Origin: Pholis gunnellus
Lineage: Eukaryota; Chordata; Actinopteri; Perciformes; Pholidae
Direction of reading: 5' to 3'
DNA: 64,000 nt
NCBI GenBank assembly: GCA_910591455.2
Contig: OU342814.1
Span: 16,177,303 to 16,241,302 of the forward strand
Shown: piece by piece, positions 35,579 through 47,357 of the stretch
Numbering within the stretch: the first letter of the stretch is position 1
Layout: the number at the start of each line of letters is the position of its first letter
Made by a program: the position numbers and the translations under genes
Notes under the pieces: generated by a model
Databases searched by the model: none
Told to the model about the DNA's origin: nothing
The model's input: only the letters and a program-made list of their open reading frames with translations

Positions 35579-36561
35579 TCCGCTGGTCTGACACTCTGAG
35601 GTCACAGTGAGGACTTATGGATCTTCCTCCTGCTACGTCCGTTTGTCTATCTGTCTACTTGCTTTGCTCTGTGAGTGAGTTCGCTTTCACATTTTTCATT
35701 TTTTGGGTGTGTGTGTTGGACATTTCTTCGATTCATTGTTGAACTCATCCGTCAACTTTTATAGTCAAAAGGCTTGAAATAATTCAACAACTTCCAAAGT
35801 CTTGGTTAATTAAGTCTGTATTTCTTTAATCCATTGTGAAAAAGAGCCAGGCCCGTTTTATTTACTTGTTATACCCGTATCTGTGAAAATGTCACAATTT
35901 TTCTAATTTCTACCTTTTCACCTGCTTGTCAGACTTGCAAGGCACTCAGTGAAATTATCTCCAGGGCAACAACAAAGCACTGTCAAGATACCCAGCATCC
36001 TGCGGCTTAATTGTTATTAATTTACTGCAATTAAAATGTGTCTCTCTGTCTGGTTTTTTTCATGCCTTGACAAGCATGGATATTGTTTACACGCTAAGAG
36101 AAACTGTTGAAGAACATTTGCAAGCAATGTCACTGTCTATGCATAGCTCTAAGCAATTCCGGCACACATCGCGATAAAGCCCATATTTGAATAGGAGCGG
36201 ATATCAAACACATTCATTAGGTTACATGCTTCACTTGATTAATTATATCTGAAGAAAATTGCGGGCACTTCGGATCTTAGTCTGGTAGTATCACCATGTG
36301 CCACGGATCCCTAATTTCCAAAAGAAAAGGGAGGGGGGCTGAAGGGGATTTTTTTTTTCTCCCAGTCTATCCCGGACAGCCTGCCTCTCTCCCCAAGGAA
36401 ATGAACGTATTCAAATGTATCTCCATCAATGAGCACAGTAATTATGAATTCAGCACTAATTAGTAGATACACTACTTTCCTTGCATATTTGATTTCCACT
36501 GTGAGATGTTAATAAGGGAAGTGCCCATTTTTGTCCTATCTCATAAAAATTCCAGAGTGTT

Positions 36562-36661
36562 GGAGAAGGGGGAGGGAGGGTGAGGGTAAGGGGGGGGGGG
36601 GGGTGGGAGGGTGAGGAGGGAGGGAGGGAGGCTGGGTGTGGGGGGAGGTGGAAGGGGGGGC
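36562..36661 (+). repeat. G-rich purine tract, strong G-quadruplex candidate
   Basis: About 100 bp almost entirely of G with A and T spacers. It includes a run of 13 G at 36591-36603 and many separate runs of three or more G. Several overlapping four-tract quadruplex patterns are present on the plus strand. Confidence 0.9.
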
Positions 36662-37544
36662 AGATGGCGAGAGGGAAACAGGGGATGCATTAAGTATGCA
36701 TGGAAGTCGAAAAAAATAAGTTTACAGATAATTGGCGTGGTTACTGAGGGGCTAAAACAACACTGCTTACCTTAGTTAACATTCTGCTGGCTAAACATGC
36801 CTTTTAAAAGACATACATGCATTGTATTACTCTTCTCTCGTTTACAGGACAAATAAAGGCTTTCCACCAGGAAAAAAAGGACCCCAAATACAATAATAGT
36901 GTGTTGAATTACTAATGTCACACCCTTTTCAGGGAGTACACATTAGCATATGAATAATAGACAACCAATGTTTTTTTTTTCTTCAAATTTTATATCTTTG
37001 TTCAAATGTCATGAAAAAGTAAAACCCGAAACAGTTTTGCTCTCTTACAACGCCAAGGGGTAATTACAATATTTTCCCTAAGAGAGAGAAATAAGAGAAA
37101 CCCTCCCCTTCTTTGATAATGTTGCTGAAACATATTTACAGTGCACCACTGCTTGTGATTTATTAATATTAGAAGACAGCTTTTGTTGCAATGTTTTCAT
37201 AGCCAGTGATTAGCACAGCCAGCTACACTGAATAAATTCATAAGTGGATTAAATTATCAAAGTGGAAAAAAAAATCTAATAATACAAATGTTCATTGGAA
37301 GTGAAGGACTTCATATTTCCAGCGCTGTCAGATTAGGGAGCAGATGGTCACCCTTATGCCAGTGTTACTGTGTGAACGCTCATGTCAGAGGCCATACCTT
37401 TACCAATAACATGAACATATTTCTGGACAACACACAATTGCATTGGATACAGTGGATTTATCTAATTAATCCAATCATCTCTTTTGAATAGGGATTTCTG
37501 TGCCCATTGGTCTCCTCCTTTTTGACTGAGATTGGCGTCTTTGT

Positions 37545-37578
37545 GCCAGGCTGCCAGGCTGCCAGCCTAAGAGGCTGG
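37545..37578. repeat. short GCCAGGCT tandem with a 7 bp hairpin
   Basis: GCCAGGCT is repeated about 2.5 times from 37545. It is followed by CCAGCCT-aag-AGGCTGG (37562-37578), a perfect 7 bp stem with a 3 nt loop. Confidence 0.75.
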
Positions 37579-37671
37579 TCCCCTTCTCAAGGAGACTGTT
37601 ATGACCATGTGGTGTTCGTGCCAACCTCTGGCTGCAGCGGGGAGATAGGGAGGGAACAGAAAAAGAAAAAA

Positions 37672-37800
37672 AACACACACACACACACACACACAGAGGC
37701 AGAACACATGAAACACACACATAACAAAACAACAGTATACACATAAACTCTAAAATGCACTTGTAACTATGATGTATACACAGATACAAATACTATTTCA

Positions 37801-37843
<43 letters not shown>

Positions 37844-38045
37844 GGACTCATGGGTAGACAGGCCTGCCACTCCAAAATCTACTTAATCTGTGATCAGATA
37901 AACTACAATAAAGCCAAGCCTGGCAATAGAGGGCACGGGCTATTATGAATGATCTGTACGTTGCTCAACACACATGCATAAACACACACACACACACGGT
38001 AACAAACACGAGGACAGCCATGCAAACACACACACATACACACAA
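37672..38045. repeat. cluster of CA microsatellites
   Basis: CA runs lie at 37672-37694, 37802-37840 (about 19 units) and 37982-37997, with scattered CA up to 38045. Unique sequence separates them. Confidence 0.9.
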
Positions 38046-38972
38046 AGGCAGCCCCCTCACACTCTTATTTGACTTTGTGTGTGCTTCGCTGGGTTTATTA
38101 TGACAGGCTGAGCGGCGGGGAGGGAATTAAACTGTTAAGCAGACATCAGAGGCAGTCTAATGTTTAATGCAGGAGCCGGGGCATGTGCTGACTGATAATG
38201 AATACAAACAGGCCAACGTCTTATTTGTTGTGCTTTTCATTGGGAATGACTGGGGTGCTTGACATCCACAGCTAATGTACTGTACGGGGCTATTGTTCTA
38301 ACCCCCCTCTCATCCTGCCTCCATATCTCTCTCTGTCTCACTCTCCTTTTTTTCATTTCACTTGTCTTCCTTTATTGCGCTGATTCTTCAAAGCTGTGCT
38401 GTCACTGCCATCACACAACAAGCCCGTCTTGGGCTGGATGTGACAGGATAATGTTGTAATTCTCGCCGAATCACAATCTCCATCATGATAATGTGTTGAT
38501 GGGATGTGGTAATAGTTGTTAAAAGGTCACCCAGTGTGCTGTAATTGGCTCTTTCATACTTCACTACGTTTACTACGACAGAAGGCATGACCTCGCTGGC
38601 AGAGACGGTAAATATGCCATCTTGAGAGTGTAATTATACAAGCCAAGCCTTCTTGGATCTCTTTCTCCCGCCTCCTTTGCCCTCTCTTGCCACTCGTTTC
38701 CTTACAGTCTCACTTTAGATGTCCAAATGTAACTGTAAGTTGGCATGATGAACGCAGCCAAGCTGCAGTACAATACCATGATTGGCAACTGTACAGTATT
38801 GTTAGAGATGGGCAGTTGTAAATAAGATCTAATTTGAAGAGGCATCCATTAAAAAGAATAAAGAAAATTAGATTCATCATCTTTCTGAAAGGCTTTGTTC
38901 ACTTTATATAAATGTGAAGAAAGGATACACTGACATGTTGCCATAATTGATATCTTCATAGTTTAAAAGGAA

Positions 38973-39005
<33 letters not shown>

Positions 39006-39006
39006 C
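38973..39006. repeat. (TG)9(TA)8 compound microsatellite
   Basis: A TG run at 38973-38990 changes directly to a TA run at 38991-39006. Confidence 0.9.
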
Positions 39007-39653
39007 TAAATGTATACTTCAGCATGTACAAACAGTTTAATCACATTAGGATTCCATCGTGACAGCCCAGGGAATAAATAATAAATAACAATCCTACACA
39101 TTTATTTTTCTAAGACAGCAGCTTCAGCTCTGCTCTTAATTAGTTCAAACACACAATTAAGTGGGGAAATATGATTTATGTTTTTTGGGCATTAGGTGTT
39201 GAATTTAATCAATACTGTAATTAAAACAGTGATACAATGAGAGGGTATACATAAAACGGTATAATTGCTTTAATCACCCAGAGATAGTAAACACATGCAT
39301 GAGAGACAAGAACTATTCTATCTTAGAGGTATATTTAGAAGCTTTGTTGAGGATCAGTATTTATATGCCAACACTTTATAATCACATATATTTGTACATG
39401 TATGTTCATATTTGATATACATTTTCTGTTTAAATAATTCATTAATGTAAACCTTGTATGAATGTATTTTATTTTCTCCACAGCCGTTTATAACTAATCC
39501 TTCACCATTATTGTTAAACTGAGGGCTGAGCTGAGGGCTGGACTTTCACATTTCCTAAATTCACCATTTCCTATGAACATGTTCTCCCACAACCAACGTG
39601 TATCTGAGGTAACATCAAACATTAAATTACATATTTACTAACACAATCTATCC

Positions 39654-39654
<1 letters not shown>

Positions 39655-39687
<33 letters not shown>

Positions 39688-39688
39688 T
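39655..39688. repeat. (CTAT)n tetranucleotide microsatellite
   Basis: About 8.5 CTAT units. Confidence 0.9.
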
Positions 39689-41288
39689 TAAAATACTGTA
39701 CATTTATTTACAAATTTGAAAAATGCAATCTTATCAAAAGAGAATTGTGGAAATGGCTTGGTTAGTATTATATTCCGCTTCAATTTATTAATCTGTTATT
39801 ATGTTTCAATAATTTCCCATTTTTGGGCTTATTGTCTTTTCACCCATTGTACTTTTACTTCACTGCTGAAATGTTACACAAAGGTTGACAGCTTTACCTT
39901 TTAATCCTGCTTCTAAATAATATCCTGCTTAATATCACATGAGTGTTGTTGTTAAATGGATGCACCAAAATGTGTAAAAACAGATTTTGCAGAGACTGAA
40001 AGTGTTACACATTTATGCATTAAAGTGCATGTGCAGCGTGTGGTAGGGGAAACAGATCCATAGCACCTCCCTGTGGTGCTGACCGTCTCATTGTGTGTGG
40101 TGTGAATTGGTTCCTCTCTCGATATCTTATCCTACATCTCCTCGACTTATAGTCACTTTTATCTACCCAGTAAGATTTTTTTTTCCATTTTAAGATTACC
40201 CTGTTAAATTACAACATAATGAAACATTAAAAAAGAGCGCCTCTCGTAGAAAACTTATCATCCGGTCTGACAATATGCTTCATTCAGTTTAGGCGGCTGT
40301 TGAAAACTGCTGCAATCATTGTAACATTGTTATGGTAACTGCTTGAGCGAAGTCACCAAATCTTATTGTAAGATCTGCTACAATATCATAATAACACTTG
40401 GAAGCGGGGGCAGCAGAGTTTGACAATAATATATCTGTGGAAATCTTTCCCCCACTCTCCAGATCCTCAGTGAGAGGCACATCAGAGGAGACATTTGCGC
40501 TTTATGAAGTGCATTCATTTGGCCATTTGCCATGTTTCCTCACTAGAGGACTGCTATGATGAATGAGAGAAGAGAAGAAGCAGATTTTCTCTCCCACCTC
40601 TCGGCTCTCCCCTGTGATTACTAATACAGAGCCCTGCAACCTCCCACACCATATGAAAACTGTAGGCTTGCTCTCATATCCTGGGTAATCCTCAATTTCC
40701 CAGAATCATTAAACTGAGACTAGCATCTCTGATGGCTGGAGATACTTGACATATTATGATTATTACCATATGAACACCTTGTTGTTACCTAGGAAGTGGC
40801 GAGGCTCCCTTAAAATCAATGTGGAAGACTGCATGGCATTAAAGCCGTTCTGGATTGTTGCGTTTGAGAATAAAAGTCCATTTTTTATTTGTATTAGATA
40901 AATCACTGCGGTCCTCAGTTGTTGCCATGATGGACAAAACAAATATTCAGGAAGAGTTTGATGCCAAAAACAAAACCAAAACATTTCTTCAGAGAAAAAC
41001 TTTTTTCCACTTTATCGTGGTTCAATTTGTCAAATGCCAAAAGGCTCGTCCATGCAACCACCAGGAATTTAAGCCCATGTCTCTGACCAAGACTATCTGG
41101 AGGTGGATACTCCCAAACTAGCAGAGCCACTACGGCCTTGTGGTATGAAAACACTAAAACTTTCAAAATGCATCATTTACTGTACATATCAACTCACATT
41201 TCTGATTATAAATGCTACCCTCAGGTGAAAGGGATGAAGTTTATAAAGTCGAAATGCTGAACGCAGAGAATTTAAGTCGACTGTGTTG

Positions 41289-41328
41289 AGGGGGGGTGGG
41301 GGTGGGGGGGTACTCTGCTGTGGGGGGC
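41289..41328 (+). repeat. short G-rich tract
   Basis: Several G runs of five to seven, separated by T, TG or CTCTGCTGT, ending gggggg at 41322-41327. It is a second, smaller quadruplex candidate. Confidence 0.8.
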
Positions 41329-42479
41329 GGACCAGGGAAATTTATGTGGGAGAAAAATGTATGTTCAGCGGATCGGCTCCAAACCAAACATATTATCTTT
41401 TGGTATGCCCTCCTCTTCATAGCCTCAATCAGTTGTTCACAGTGTGTAATTCGCTGACATGTTCACCATGCAGAGACTTAGGAGAACATGCTCTCTCTCT
41501 ACCTCTGAGGGGAAGGATACAGAGCCGATACTGTAGCTAACCTGGCACCTCTTCAAAGATTCACCACAGTTTGCTCATGGAAGAGGAGTTTTCTTTTTTT
41601 TTTTTAAAAGGTAACAAGAAAATGCTAGAATCAAAACGAGTTGTGTTTTGTGTTTCAGTGGTGTGTTTCACACAATCTACAGAGTGGAAGGTTGTTAAAA
41701 CTTAAGGCACAGTCCTGTGCTAGTTAATGACTAAAAATGTCCAGGAGCGTTCAAAAAGTGGAAGTGAGCGAGAAAAACAGCGCAGCCCCTGAGGGTTAGA
41801 TTAGCAGATCTCTGCTCTGTCTTCTGCATGAGTTCTAGTGACAATTTTGGAGGATGGGTCAGATGAAAGACAACAGAAGGAAAGCAGGATCAAAAGCCAC
41901 ATGCTTTCCTGTATCCCTGCTTGTTCTAAGGGGCATACATAGTGCATTGGATTCATATCAAGGTCTTTCTACAGGGAGAGCTGGCCAACATGCAGTGGCC
42001 TTATTATTCTTTACTTCAATAACAAACCCACGTCTTCCCCTCTCGCCATCAAAGGCACAGCTCTCCAGAAGTGAAAATACACATCATATATGAGTCATTC
42101 ATCTTCCTTGAAATTTAAATAACTCCTTTGAACATTGTCTTTGGTAAGTTGTGGCCAAATATGTAATTCTGCGTTCGCTGCAATGTATAACATTCATCGA
42201 AGACAACGCGGTGGCTGCCAGACTCCCCCGTCATGGTGAGCACAGTGTAAGAAATGTGGCTTACTTTTCCTCACACTGTGAAACTACACCACATAACTTT
42301 TCATACCTTTCAATCGACTCCTATTCGCAACCCAGTAACGACATTCACTCCTTCGCCCTGAGTGACAATAACTAAGTTGTCCACATCCATTCCACGCAGT
42401 TATCCACCCGTAGCCTATAAAACAGAAATAACGTGGAGGTTTACTCACAGTGAGGGGTTACTCTCAGACCGGACCTGGG

Positions 42480-42735
42480 CAGCCATTTGAAATGACAGGG
42501 CCGCCCATCATGCGCCTCTAACGGGGTCAGGGGGCCTTATGGGGACTTGATCCAGAGCGAGGCCACGGGGACCGGGCCTTTAGAGAGGATGGATGGAGCC
42601 CCGGTAAGAAGGAAGGACGGGCTGATTACATCATTTTTCAGACCCACCAAAAGGCCCTGTAAGGACCTTTGGGCAGCTGGATTGACAGTCGGCCTCTCTG
42701 CTAATACATTTTGGAGTGATTTGTCAAAATGAAGA
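42480..42735. promoter_or_regulatory. candidate conserved non-coding element
   Basis: GC-balanced unique sequence with TGATTACATCA-like and ATTGACAG (TALE homeodomain-like) motifs and no repeats. It has no splice or coding signature. The judgement rests on composition only. Confidence 0.25.
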
Positions 42736-44838
42736 AATTGTTCTTGCTGACCTATCTCGCTCAGCTGTGAGTGACTCAGTTGGTGAGACTTGACGAGACG
42801 AGCAACATATTTCTCATGCTAACAGTCGCTTGAGTTGAATATCTGAGAGCCAAAGTCACAACAAAGCATTCATCATCATGAAAAACTCTAACTTACTTTG
42901 AAAAAAAAAAAAAAATCTTTCAAGTCTGAGGAAATGACATTAGGGGAAACATGTCAGGAGCGGAGTTAATCACTTCCTTATTCTGTGTTGTGCTGTAGGT
43001 GGCGTCTGCTTCTGTCGGAGGGAAATGTTTTGTTTTTGTGCATTTCCTGAATATCTACAAATATTCCCCGAAGGCACGTTGCACTGCGATGTTGCGCCAC
43101 CTGTTTTCAAGGCGCAGTCGTTCCCCGGGGCCCCTCAACAAATCATCTTCCTTGTTTCTCCTGCGGGGAAAGAGACACCGTCACTCCTGGGTTTTGGGTG
43201 TCATATTCTGCTGAAAGATGCTAGAGTAAATTCGACATTTCCGTCTGTCCCAACAGGTAGAGTGAGAATCAAAAAAGCAAAGGATTGGAAATTCTAAGCG
43301 GGAGTTTTCCTTTTAGAAATCCAATCAGGTTAAAAAGTAGCAACTCTCTTTTTTTATGTTTGGGATGACTAGATCTCAGTTTCTTTTTACACGGTCTCAG
43401 TCTAACAAAGGGGGATGCGTTTTTCACTTCCCCTCGTTTTCCTTAATGCATAAAACGACATCACTGCACCCTCAGTCCTGCATCTTTCTCTCAGCAGTGT
43501 AGACATAATGACTGACCTGGATTCATACTACTGTTTTCAATCACCATCTCCCTCCAAGGTTATTGGCCAAAATCCAAAGGTTGTTCTGGGATTCCACTTT
43601 ATCAGAGGCAGAGGCAGAGCAGCATGCGGAGTTAATAATAATTTGGTCTGTGTTTTACAGCTGTTACACAATGGACACTGTGTAAACCCCTTACGACAAC
43701 GGGGCCTCGGAGCTTCCCGTTTTAGAACTAGATCTGTCTCTGTAAGGCAGTCAATGACAGACAAATAACAGAAAGATATTAGAGCAAAGAAAAGAACAAG
43801 ACAAAGTAATTGGTGGTTATCTATAATGCAAACAGTGTGTTACATTGTGCTCTTTTTGATGCTGTATTCAGGAGGCAGCGGCTGTGAAGAAATGTTCCCT
43901 TAATAGCACTAGTGTGAAACTTTCTATAGATTTTCATTACACTCTCCTCACGTGGTGTGAGAAAGCCCAGTTAGGACGGCAGCGAGGAGGTGCTGCCACA
44001 CCGAACATCTGCTTTCTCCATTACAAGCCGAGCCAGAGAGCACATTAAAAGCTACAGGTAAGCCTTAATGCACTGCTCCTCGGCAAAGCCAGTGCTGTTG
44101 TAAGCTTGCGCATTCAATATAGATTAAGCCAACAGTACGATAACTAGGTTCATTCAGCCAGCAAACATTGTTAAAAATTTAAATTCTGAAGTTTTGTGCA
44201 TTTTCCTGCAGAAAATAAAAGGAGTTTACTTATTTACTGACTGACTCGGAACACTTCTAATGATGAAACTGACGTCTGTCAACAATGCCCTTTTTTGAGG
44301 AATAATGAATATATTTACAATGTAATTCAGAACTCCAGTTGCCTCTAGACAGTTGAGCTTCCCCTTTATGCACCTCTGTATTTTATTCAAAGCAGAACCT
44401 CACCAAAGGAAATTCTTCTATTATCCAGTCTAACACTGCAGCCTGAGGAGAAACACTGGGTAAAACAGTGACTTAATATTTCATATTGGTTAGATTATTC
44501 ATCCACACAAAGACATTTCCCTTTTTTCCTCCCTCACATTGCAGCGTCCTCATTAAAAATGGGACACTGCACATTGAAACTTTTTAAAAATTCAAATATT
44601 TTCTTTCAATCTTTAAAGAGCTTATATCTAATGAACTAAGATTTAATTTGGCATGGCTTAACATCCATTTGCACTGCTCATAATTAGGAATGCAGACCTC
44701 AGTATTAAAATGAAGGGGCAAAGCCCTGGGTAAGTTCCCAAGTGAAACAAGAATTGGTTCCACTTTAAGTATTAATTGATTGGCTTTGCAGTATCCCTTA
44801 CAGGAGAAGAGTACACACACATCCTCTCCACCCACCCA

Positions 44839-44842
<4 letters not shown>

Positions 44843-44884
<42 letters not shown>
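44843..44884. repeat. (CA)21 microsatellite
   Basis: An uninterrupted CA run preceded by CCCA-type units. Confidence 0.95.
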
Positions 44885-44886
<2 letters not shown>

Positions 44887-45562
44887 TTACAGAGCACTCA
44901 TTTCTCATCAATCTGGTGCTGCTTCATTTGCCTGTCTCTCAGTCCCCCAGAGAGGGACAACCTATCTGCTAGCGGAGCTTAGCATTTGATCATGAGTGTC
45001 AATATCAAACTGCAAAGCAGGATTACACACTGCTGTCGTCAATAGGCGTAATGGTTTTACATGTGTTAAGGTTAACTCAGCCATTTAATGTGCATAGTAC
45101 CTTAGAGATAATCACTCAAAAAGGACTTAAAAATGTCACACAAACCTCAACAGACCTGGGCTTCTGCAATGATCACACACTATACTCAGAGGGTCTTGTT
45201 GCATTTTTCTCTTTTCTAAGATTTGACAGCTTATGACTATGGAGTAGACAATTTCTACTGTATGAAACTAGTCTTCAAGGTATTTGATTCAAATTTTTTT
45301 ACAAGGAATATCCTCTATGATGTATGATCATACTGTCTGCCGAGTCACCAGAGATACTATTATTGATCATAGGCCGACCTAATATAAATTCTGTTAACTG
45401 TTTATTAAGGAACAGCTTTGGTCCTGCACAAAGAGTATTCATTGTTGATCGTTTTATTTCACAGTGGACCATACTTCTTATGACTTTAGAAACATGAAAT
45501 CGTTTCCGTTCTTACTTTTGTTCAAAATTTAACAAAATGTCTGCCTTCACTTTTATAATTCT

Positions 45563-45591
45563 TTATATATATGTGTGTGTGTGTGTGTGTG
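45563..45591. repeat. (TA)n(TG)n compound microsatellite
   Basis: A short TA run passes into about 10 TG units. Confidence 0.9.
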
Positions 45592-47099
45592 AGAGTGTTT
45601 GAGCGTATGTGTGTCCACGTGTAGCCATGCGCAGGAGACTCTCATATCTATTTTCACAAAACACAACACTCTCCCAGTGTAAACCTCTGCCGGCGCAAGT
45701 GACAGCTAAAAAAAATCCCCCACAATGCTGTGAATTAGGAACCGGTCTATTAGACACATGATCACATGATGTGGGATTAGTGGACTGGAGTCTTCAAAGC
45801 TGCTATTACAACTCCTGAGATGTGATACAGGCTCCCCCACTGCTCTCTGCAGGGGCGTGTGGCTCTTCCTCAGAGAATTACCTGACACCGTCGTGTCTGC
45901 GCTCTGGGAGACAAGTGCTGTGGCTCGGAGTGGAACAGCCAACATCAGTCGGAAATGCTCCCTCCATGCTGCGCTGAGCCAACAAACCCTGCATTTAATC
46001 CCATGTGTGAGCTGCCGTGATGGCTACATGAGTTGACATCAGAGAAAAGGAGTTAGGGTGCTAAGGCTGGAATGATGGGTGATAAAGTGGATTACAGATG
46101 GGGAAATGCCATCATGCTTGAATAGTAAGTCAGACTCAAAATGTTAATGATGGCGATTCGATATTTGGTGATCGCCCTGCTGTAATCTTGAGATAGTGTC
46201 ATGTTGTTAGAATCAGGGGAGGAGATATTTCACATTTCATTAGGTGGAAAGTTTAATTGCACAATAATGAATAAACTGTAAAATAGCCTTTGCTTTAGAG
46301 AGGTACATTCCTTATATGGTTAAAAAATAATTTTAATTGAGCTTTAGTAATAACAAAATACAGAATAGACACCTGGCTAAAGAATTTGCCGGAGGATGGG
46401 TTTTATGATTGCTTTGTATGCAAGAATTGTACCTTGAACAAGTTTATGGTGTTGTTTTCACTGTATATACTATATCACAACAAAGAACAAAAATGGAAGA
46501 AATAAAAGTGAAAAAAAAACGTAATTTGCTGAAGAAAAAAAAAAAGTGGTTGCATTCTGAACTTCAAGTTACCTTTTCTAAAGCTGAACACTGGGAATTT
46601 GGACCTCCCAGCGCAAACATTAACGGGCTGAAATGCAGCTCTGGATGTAACAAAGGAAACAATACCAGGGAAGAGAGCCAAGAAGGCAGAGCTGGCACGC
46701 CTGTTCCTGGGACCATGGGAATTTGGCTCCCAGAAATAATGGGGTTGAACAGGGCCCAGCACCACTGCTACTGTAGCTGGGAAAATGGTGCACCGCAAGC
46801 CAGGCTCCATCCAGGGAGACTTAAAACAAGGGAGGGAGGGAAAAAAAAGAAATGAAATATACAGTATGGGTTGCACCTCACAGTGTGAAGTGAGATGAGT
46901 AAAATAATGGAGGAAGGGGAAGCCTGTCTTATGTTGGTCCCGAGAAAAGTGATTGTAAATCAAAAACACTGCCCAGCTTAGTGGCTGGATGTGAGCTAAC
47001 ATAATACACTCTATGGACAAACTGCTACCTGGGCAGAAAAGGGAAAGAAAATAAAAAAATAATAAACCCCAGGACATAAAGGGTCTTTCATGTGAGCGT

Positions 47100-47120
47100 T
47101 ACACTATGTGGCCAAAAGTT
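47100..47120 (+). repeat. possible remnant of a common fish repeat end
   Basis: tacactatgtggccaaaagt resembles the terminus of widely spread fish DNA elements that begin with an actatatggacaaaagt-like sequence. Only about 20 bp can be seen, and the rest of the element is not evident. Confidence 0.2.
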
Positions 47121-47343
47121 GAGGTAAACTCTATTGCTATGTATGTACCGTGTATGTATAATATTGGTAATGTTAATGCTAGCAGCCCCTCTCCAGCCTA
47201 ATTAGGACAATAAAGGGTTATGGGCTAATGTATGACTGCCATGCCAAAGCTAATGAATGCCTGGTATACCTTGTTTCCTCCCAAGCGTCCTTGGACTGTC
47301 ATCTCCAACCTTTTGATGTTGTATCTGATTATCCAGGCAGCGA

Positions 47344-47357
47344 TTAATCATGATTAA
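47344..47357. promoter_or_regulatory. 14 bp palindrome of two GATTA cores
   Basis: TTAATCATGATTAA is a perfect palindrome made of two inverted TAATC/GATTA half-sites, the core read by OTX/PITX-class homeodomains. A single site like this is expected a few times in 64 kb by chance. Confidence 0.2.

Larger units (their letters stand above)
31601..36561. other. gene-free region
   Basis: Unique sequence with CA/CT tracts at 34363-34620 and CA-rich sequence at 34885-34980. The dyad and E-box block lies at 35541-35578. The longest open frame (128 residues near 34650-35030) is driven by low-complexity C/A sequence. Confidence 0.5.
36662..41288. other. gene-free region with microsatellites
   Basis: It holds the CA cluster at 37.7-38.0 kb, the TG/TA and CTAT repeats, and unique blocks at 38080-38280 and 40340-40760. 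Nothing coding is seen. Confidence 0.5.

Noticed and set aside
37802..37840. CA repeats as possible CRISPR-like or telomeric arrays
   Set aside because: Simple dinucleotide runs without spacers or telomere hexamers.
46475..47077. 200-residue minus-strand open frame, the longest in the window
   Set aside because: Rich in F and L from A-rich plus-strand sequence at both ends, with no domain and no start context. It looks like a composition effect.
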